Positions 59,286-64,000 of a stretch of DNA of 64,000 nt are shown one piece after another. Origin of the DNA: an uncultured Bacilli bacterium (GTDB lineage Bacteria > Bacillota_I > Bacilli_A > RFN20 > CAG-826); the NCBI GenBank assembly GCA_934140155.1, contig CAKPBC010000003.1:124001-188000 (forward strand), given 5' to 3'. Within the stretch, counting starts at the first letter, position 1. Each line of letters starts with the position of its first letter. A program made the position numbers and the translations under genes. The notes beneath the pieces were generated by a model, which had not been told where the DNA came from, ran no database searches, and saw only the letters and a list, made by a program, of their open reading frames with translations.

Positions 59286-59287
59286 TT
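59238..59287 (-). ncRNA. Possible antisense antitoxin RNA
   Basis: Inferred only. Minus-strand TTGTAA (near 59316), 17-bp spacer, TAAACT (near 59290) would start an RNA of roughly 50 nt. It would read through the second TACCGACACTA repeat and end at the shared terminator. It would be complementary to the toxin transcript at the first repeat and the terminator stem. Confidence 0.3.
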
Positions 59288-59320
59288 AGTTTATGCTAGA
59301 AAATGATAAATTACAATAGT

Positions 59321-60259
59321 TTAATTACAAAATAGCTTAAATTTTGCAAGTTTTTGAGTAAAATCAAATTTAATAAAGCTAAAGCCATAATCTTCAAGTA
59401 AATATATTCCCATCAGCAATTTAGCATCTAATTTATGATTAGAATATTGTTCTATTTCTTTAAAAGTTACTTCTTCCTTACCTTCGTTAAAAGCTTTTAA
59501 TAAGTATCCTGATAAATCAGCATATGCTTCTTTTTCAAGAGTAAAATCTAATAGATTTGGATCAATTAAATTTATAAAGAATCGTATAATATTTCCCAAA
59601 CAATCAAAACTATTATTTTCTTTAAAATATGCATATATGAGCGCATTAATAGTTTCTTTCATATAATTAATATCAATCACTTGATTTCTGTTTTTTATAA
59701 ATCTATAGAGATTATAATGATCAAATATTAATTGATAATGTTCATCAGTCATAAATTCTTTTGTAATTTCTTGAATATCAATTATTGTACTACTATCATC
59801 ATAAAAAAGATTAGATAATGTGAACTGAATTAATTGTTCACCCATAAAGGCAATATTCTTTTTTTCACTTTCCATATTTGAAATCCAATCAAAAGCAATT
59901 TTTTTAGTATTATCAAAAGCATTGATATATGTTCTCTTTAATAAAAACTCTAAAAATAAATCATCAAATTTAGCTAAATCATCGTTTTCATTATACTCAT
60001 AAAAATTAACGCTAGAATAGTTACTTAGATCTGTATATCTTTGATTAAATAATATCAAATATATATTTGATGTCGCGATTGGACGTGACCTACGAAAATC
60101 TAATTCTAGTAATACGTGATTGGTTTTTGATACCGCTAATAAAAATGGTAAGTCACTTTTAAATTCATTAAAATTTTTATAAGTTCTTTCTTCATTATTA
60201 TCGCTATTTTTAATAATGACATTTTTAGGATAACTATTCTTTAATATAAATAATTGCAT
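59321..60259 (-). CDS. Hypothetical protein at the end of the ABC exporter cluster
   Basis: About 312 residues from the ATG at 60259 (SD AGGAA; a start 6 bases upstream is too close to it). Soluble, rich in Asn, Asp, Phe, Tyr and Leu, mostly helical in the second half. I do not recognise a family. It follows the fused ABC gene by a few bases and is probably co-transcribed with the exporter, so it may be an accessory or regulatory part of that system. Confidence 0.7.
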   Translation of the reverse strand: MQLFILKNSYPKNVIIKNSDNNEERTYKNFNEFKSDLPFLLAVSKTNHVLLELDFRRSRPIATSNIYLILFNQRYTDLSNYSSVNFYEYNENDDLAKFDDLFLEFLLKRTYINAFDNTKKIAFDWISNMESEKKNIAFMGEQLIQFTLSNLFYDDSSTIIDIQEITKEFMTDEHYQLIFDHYNLYRFIKNRNQVIDINYMKETINALIYAYFKENNSFDCLGNIIRFFINLIDPNLLDFTLEKEAYADLSGYLLKAFNEGKEEVTFKEIEQYSNHKLDAKLLMGIYLLEDYGFSFIKFDFTQKLAKFKLFCN

Positions 60260-60268
60260 ATTCATTTC

Positions 60269-62383
60269 CTACTTTTTTATTTTTCTCATCACTAGATATA
60301 ATAAACTATTTAAAACAAGTAATAAAGAAATGGAAATAAAATTAATCTTAAAAGGCATAATGTTAAATTCAAGATTTTTAAATATCATTTTTAATAATAA
60401 GGTAGAACCTAATAGACTAGTTATAAATGATATAACTAACGAAATAAGATAAGGAATGCTAAATATAAATGATGTTTCTTTTTTGTTGAAATAACGTGAA
60501 ACAATTAAATAATTATTACTATTACTTGTTTTATATCCTTTTATTACAATATAAATTATAGATAATTCGGGAATTAATAATAGCACTAATAATGCACTAT
60601 AAAAAGTCGAATTTTCATTATAAAAATCTAAAAATTTATAAAAATCATTAAGTTTGTACCCAGTATAATTTTCATATTTAAATAGATAATATTCTGATAA
60701 TTTAATATTATCGTGATAATATTTTTTAACTAATTGCAAGTCAGATCTTTTTAAATAAATGAATGGATTATCAATTAAATCAATTAATGCAACTAATTTT
60801 TTGTAGTTATTGTCGCTTATTATAACTTCATTACCTATTAAGGAATTATTTTCAAAATCACTTACTAAATAAGTATTATGAAATATTTCATTAAGATTGA
60901 AAAATGATTTTGTATACTCAGCCATATCTATGTTTTCAAAGTTAAAAAAGTTTAGTTCATTATTTGTATGGTACATTTGATCTAGTGTTTTTGATATATA
61001 AAGCTTATTATCGCTAATATCATCGTTTAAACTAACATCATATTTATCTTCATACATTTGTTTAGTAAAAAAATTAAGTCTTCCTTCATTTGATAATAGT
61101 TTCTTGATAGATTCATTATTCGAAAATAAGAAATTATCATTTTCCCATATAGCACCACTAACACTGATTGGTTCATTGTAGATAACAGCGTCTAAGTCAC
61201 TTTTACTAATTACTATGGAAAATAAAGATGTATCTTCATCATCAATAACTTCATAAGGAATAGATATATAAGTTTTATAACTATTAAGATAAATTTGTAA
61301 CATATCATCTTTAATATTCGAATATTTAAATTGTTCATCATATTCCTTTGAAGATATTTTTACTTTGCCGATTTTTTCTCCATTACTTATAAAAAGACTA
61401 GTGCCCAAAGAACTAAAATACGGAATATCAAAATCATTCGATATTTTATCCACTATTTCTTTTTTTAAATACGAGTTTGCATCACTTGTAACTTTAAAAC
61501 TAGTTTTATTGATTGTTACTCGTCGATAAGATGTACTAGATAATTGATAATAGTTCTCTCCTATGCAAGACATGTAACTATTAATTTTTGAATAACTCAA
61601 GAAAGAAAATCCTGCTAAAAAGACACTATTGAAAAGAAACAGTAATATAAAAAATAGGCTTATAAATGGCATTTGTTTTCTAACTAGTTTTTTAGTTATA
61701 TAAGATGAAGATTTGTGCTTACTACTTTCCTGATTTTCATTTATTTTATTAGCGTTATCAACGCACTTAAAATTTGCAATCAATTTTTGATTTTCAATGT
61801 TAATGTGATTTTTAAAAGCATTAATTATTCTTTCATCGTGACTTACAATAACAATTAAACTTTTATCTGATAAAGCATTAATGTTATTAATGAGTAAATT
61901 AGTATTATAGTCATCTAAAAAGTCACTACATTCATCTAATAAAATAATATCTTTATTTTCGTTAATTGCACGTTCTAATGTTATTAATACTTTTTCACCG
62001 TTTGATAATTGTGTTTCCTTTTTATTTTTAAATTTATTATCATCTAAAAGTGTTAATGGTTTTATTCCCTTTTTATTAATCAAATCATTTAAAGAAGCAT
62101 TTTCTGAAGCATTAAGAAAACTAACAAAATTATTAGTTTGAGAAATATAAGTTATACGACTTGTTAAATAATCTTTACTCTTTTCATCTATTGTAATATG
62201 GTTATATTCTAATTTAATATCATCATTAATTAACTCACCCGATATTATTTTTAATAAAGTTGATTTGCCACTACCATTATCACCTTTTAATATAATTACA
62301 CCTTTATCTGGTAATATTAAAGATGCTTGATTAAAAATCAACTTGTTTTTGTATCCAAAAGTTAAATCATTAATTACAATCAT
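60269..62383 (-). CDS. ABC transporter with fused ATPase and FtsX-like permease
   Basis: 704 residues. The N-terminal ATPase (about 1-210) has Walker A GDNGSGKST, signature TQLSNGEKVLI and Walker B ILLDECSDFL. A membrane helix lies at about 238-262, then a ~330-residue extracellular domain, then three C-terminal helices (about 595-615, 637-660, 678-698). The fusion resembles MacB/FtsX-type exporters or mechanotransducers. It overlaps the upstream ATPase gene by 14 bp, so the cluster has two ATPase domains and two permeases. Substrate unknown; peptide or antimicrobial export or resistance is plausible. Confidence 0.85.
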   Translation of the reverse strand: MIVINDLTFGYKNKLIFNQASLILPDKGVIILKGDNGSGKSTLLKIISGELINDDIKLEYNHITIDEKSKDYLTSRITYISQTNNFVSFLNASENASLNDLINKKGIKPLTLLDDNKFKNKKETQLSNGEKVLITLERAINENKDIILLDECSDFLDDYNTNLLINNINALSDKSLIVIVSHDERIINAFKNHINIENQKLIANFKCVDNANKINENQESSKHKSSSYITKKLVRKQMPFISLFFILLFLFNSVFLAGFSFLSYSKINSYMSCIGENYYQLSSTSYRRVTINKTSFKVTSDANSYLKKEIVDKISNDFDIPYFSSLGTSLFISNGEKIGKVKISSKEYDEQFKYSNIKDDMLQIYLNSYKTYISIPYEVIDDEDTSLFSIVISKSDLDAVIYNEPISVSGAIWENDNFLFSNNESIKKLLSNEGRLNFFTKQMYEDKYDVSLNDDISDNKLYISKTLDQMYHTNNELNFFNFENIDMAEYTKSFFNLNEIFHNTYLVSDFENNSLIGNEVIISDNNYKKLVALIDLIDNPFIYLKRSDLQLVKKYYHDNIKLSEYYLFKYENYTGYKLNDFYKFLDFYNENSTFYSALLVLLLIPELSIIYIVIKGYKTSNSNNYLIVSRYFNKKETSFIFSIPYLISLVISFITSLLGSTLLLKMIFKNLEFNIMPFKINFISISLLLVLNSLLYLVMRKIKK

Positions 62384-62975
62384 ATAATTTTCCTTCTTTT
62401 AATTCTAAAATAGTTACATCTTTATTTAATGCGCGTATATCATGAGTAATCAAAATTATTAATTTATCTTTTTGAAGCTCTTTTAAATAATTTAAAACTA
62501 ACAAAGTATGTTCTTTATCAAGTTGCGAAGTAATCTCATCTAAAATGATGATATCTTTTGAAGAATTTAATGCTCTAGTAATGGCTACTAATAGTTTTTC
62601 GCCACCACTTAGTTCATTAATTGATTTAGAAGTATCAATATTTTTTATTAAAGTATCATCATATTCTTTATTAAAGCAGGTAATATTTTCCAAAACATTA
62701 AAAAAAGAAAATAAATTGTTTTTAGGCATTATATAACTAATTCTTTCATTTCTAATTTTATTAATATTTCTAATTTTTTTAATATTAACACCATCTAATT
62801 CAACTTTTCCATCAAAATTAAATTCAAGTAATGCTAATATATTAGCTAGTGTTGTTTTACCAGCACCATTATATCCTTTTATGATATAAAATCCATGCGT
62901 ATCAAAATCATAACTTAAATCGTTTAATATAACTTTATTTTTATATTTTTTTGTTAAATTGGTGATTTTAATCAT
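62370..62975 (-). CDS. ABC transporter ATP-binding protein
   Basis: 201 residues from the ATG at 62975 (SD GGGGTGAGG). Walker A GYNGAGKTTLA, signature NELSGGEKLLV, Walker B IIILDEITSQL, and the H-loop ITHDIRAL. A stand-alone ATPase of the MacB/LolD type. It overlaps the permease upstream by 8 bp and the fused gene downstream, indicating tight stoichiometry. Confidence 0.9.
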   Translation of the reverse strand: MIKITNLTKKYKNKVILNDLSYDFDTHGFYIIKGYNGAGKTTLANILALLEFNFDGKVELDGVNIKKIRNINKIRNERISYIMPKNNLFSFFNVLENITCFNKEYDDTLIKNIDTSKSINELSGGEKLLVAITRALNSSKDIIILDEITSQLDKEHTLLVLNYLKELQKDKLIILITHDIRALNKDVTILELKEGKLYDCN

Positions 62976-64000
62976 TTGCCTCACCCCGCTTAAGTTTAAA
63001 ATATTTAAAATATAGGCAATATAACAAAGAAAAAATAAATATTATAAAAATTGCTAAAAACATCATTATATAGTTAAGCCTACCAAATGCAATTGCGGGA
63101 GTTACTTTACTAATTAAAATGTTATACAACATAACATAAAAACCAGAAATACCGAATGATAACAATAACGATATAGCGACACTTAATATTGGTAAAAAAC
63201 TAACAAATAACATTGTTTTTGTTTTGGAATAACCATTAATATATAACAAATATAAATCATTACTGTTCTTATTTAAAAACGATATAAAAATCACTAAATA
63301 AATAAATGCTAAAGCAAAAGATAAGTAAGTAGCTATCTTTTGATTATATACAGTTGATATTGATGCAATACTATTGCTTATAACAGGGCTAATTGATTCC
63401 CCATAGTCATAAAAACCATAATAAGAATTGGAACAATACCTAGCAATTAGTTCTTTGTTTTCGTTTGTCGCTTTTATGGCATAATATTCCGCTTTTAATT
63501 CATTATCTAAATAAAAGTCATAACTTAAAAATATTCCTCTTATTGAAGAAAAACTAGTTTGACATATGTTAAATTTAAATTTGCCATTAAAATTGCGATC
63601 TAATCTACATATTTTAGGACTTTTATTATATAAAAAATTAGGATAATCAATAATTGCCAAATCATAATCATATCCATCCATAAAAAGTATTGGTAAATTT
63701 GTTAAAGAACTGGATGATGGCCCAACGTCAGAAGGTAAATCAATATATATATTATTAAAAAGATTGGATGCACAAGCAGGAATGACTTCGCTATGGAAAT
63801 AATTTTCAAATTCTTCAATTGGCTTAGAGTTAGCATTAAAAAAATAAATTTCCCCAATTTCTATATTTCTTTTAACATCCATATAAGTATTTTCACTACT
63901 ATTGGATATAAAAATGTTACTAAGAGAAAAAGATGATGTTAAAATCAAAATAAATAGCATCAAGTATTTTAAATTTGCTTTAATAAACTTCTTTAAAAAC
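62968..64000 (-). CDS. ABC transporter permease (FtsX/MacB-like), cut by window edge
   Basis: The frame is open to the edge of the window: before the first in-frame start the residues FLKKFIKANLKYL precede MLFILILTSSFSLSNIF, a typical permease start, so the true N-terminus is outside. Visible: one N-terminal helix, a ~190-residue extracellular domain, and three C-terminal helices (about 210-235, 250-280 and 295-320 of the visible part). The layout matches the permease half of the neighbouring fused protein. First known gene of the cluster. Confidence 0.8.
   Translation of the reverse strand, partial: FLKKFIKANLKYLMLFILILTSSFSLSNIFISNSSENTYMDVKRNIEIGEIYFFNANSKPIEEFENYFHSEVIPACASNLFNNIYIDLPSDVGPSSSSLTNLPILFMDGYDYDLAIIDYPNFLYNKSPKICRLDRNFNGKFKFNICQTSFSSIRGIFLSYDFYLDNELKAEYYAIKATNENKELIARYCSNSYYGFYDYGESISPVISNSIASISTVYNQKIATYLSFALAFIYLVIFISFLNKNSNDLYLLYINGYSKTKTMLFVSFLPILSVAISLLLSFGISGFYVMLYNILISKVTPAIAFGRLNYIMMFLAIFIIFIFSLLYCLYFKYFKLKRGEAND

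Overview
The window is about 64 kb of very AT-rich chromosome from an endospore-forming low-GC Gram-positive bacterium. Proteins, gene order, Shine-Dalgarno (SD) sites, T-box leaders and A+U-rich terminators all point to class Bacilli. TGG encodes Trp and TGA is used as a stop, so this is not a TGA-Trp mycoplasma. The fused NadD-YqeK protein and the lack of mreBCD beside minCD suggest a lineage near the Erysipelotrichia/Mollicutes boundary. That placement is inference. No rRNA, tRNA, CRISPR array, insertion sequence or prophage was found.\n\nLayout. 0-4.4 kb: topoisomerase IV (parE cut by the left edge, parC). 4.4-5.1 kb: a pro-sigma-K gene on the minus strand. 5.3-8.3 kb: yqeG-yqeH-yhbY-nadD/yqeK (ribosome assembly and NAD synthesis). 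8.3-9.4 kb: a 480-nt gene-free structured stretch and an orphan PemK-like toxin. 9.4-11.8 kb: a solute-binding lipoprotein and permease, divergent from a Crp-type regulator around a perfect TGTGA-N6-TCACA palindrome. 11.8-15.1 kb: deoB, xerD, dinB. 15.2-20.9 kb: a membrane-anchored GH3 glycosidase, a lipoprotein with a cre-like promoter, and an AgrC/AgrA-like two-component pair. 21-30 kb: spo0A, a DUF4279 gene, spoIVB, recN, dxs, xseB, xseA, nusB, a membrane protein and asp23. 30-36.9 kb: small and lipoprotein genes, transketolase, aspS and hisS behind a T-box. 37.2-52.5 kb: rel, apt, a lipoprotein, recJ, secDF, spoVB, a yetF-like gene, yrzE, ruvB, ruvA, obg, rpmA, prp, rplU. 52.5-58.9 kb: spoIVFB, spoIVFA, minD, minC, radC, a double-glycine-leader peptide, and valS with its T-box. 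58.9-59.3 kb: a probable type I toxin-antitoxin locus. 59.3-64 kb: an ABC exporter cluster cut by the right edge.\n\nGene order from valS back to aspS matches the Bacillus subtilis order as I remember it, with several losses (mreBCD, spo0B, bofC, queA/tgt). The late-sporulation sigma-K checkpoint is almost complete here: pro-sigma-K with a hydrophobic pro-sequence, the SpoIVFB protease, its partner SpoIVFA, the signalling protease SpoIVB, and the master regulator Spo0A with two 0A boxes upstream.\n\nThe most unusual items are: a HisRS with a C-terminal tail of 15 His and 9 Cys; a hisS-aspS T-box whose specifier contains overlapping Asp and His codons; a GG-leader peptide translationally coupled to radC behind a hairpin that buries its SD; a candidate type I toxin-antitoxin unit; and phased 11-bp TAGTAG repeats that bridge stop codons and downstream SD sites.
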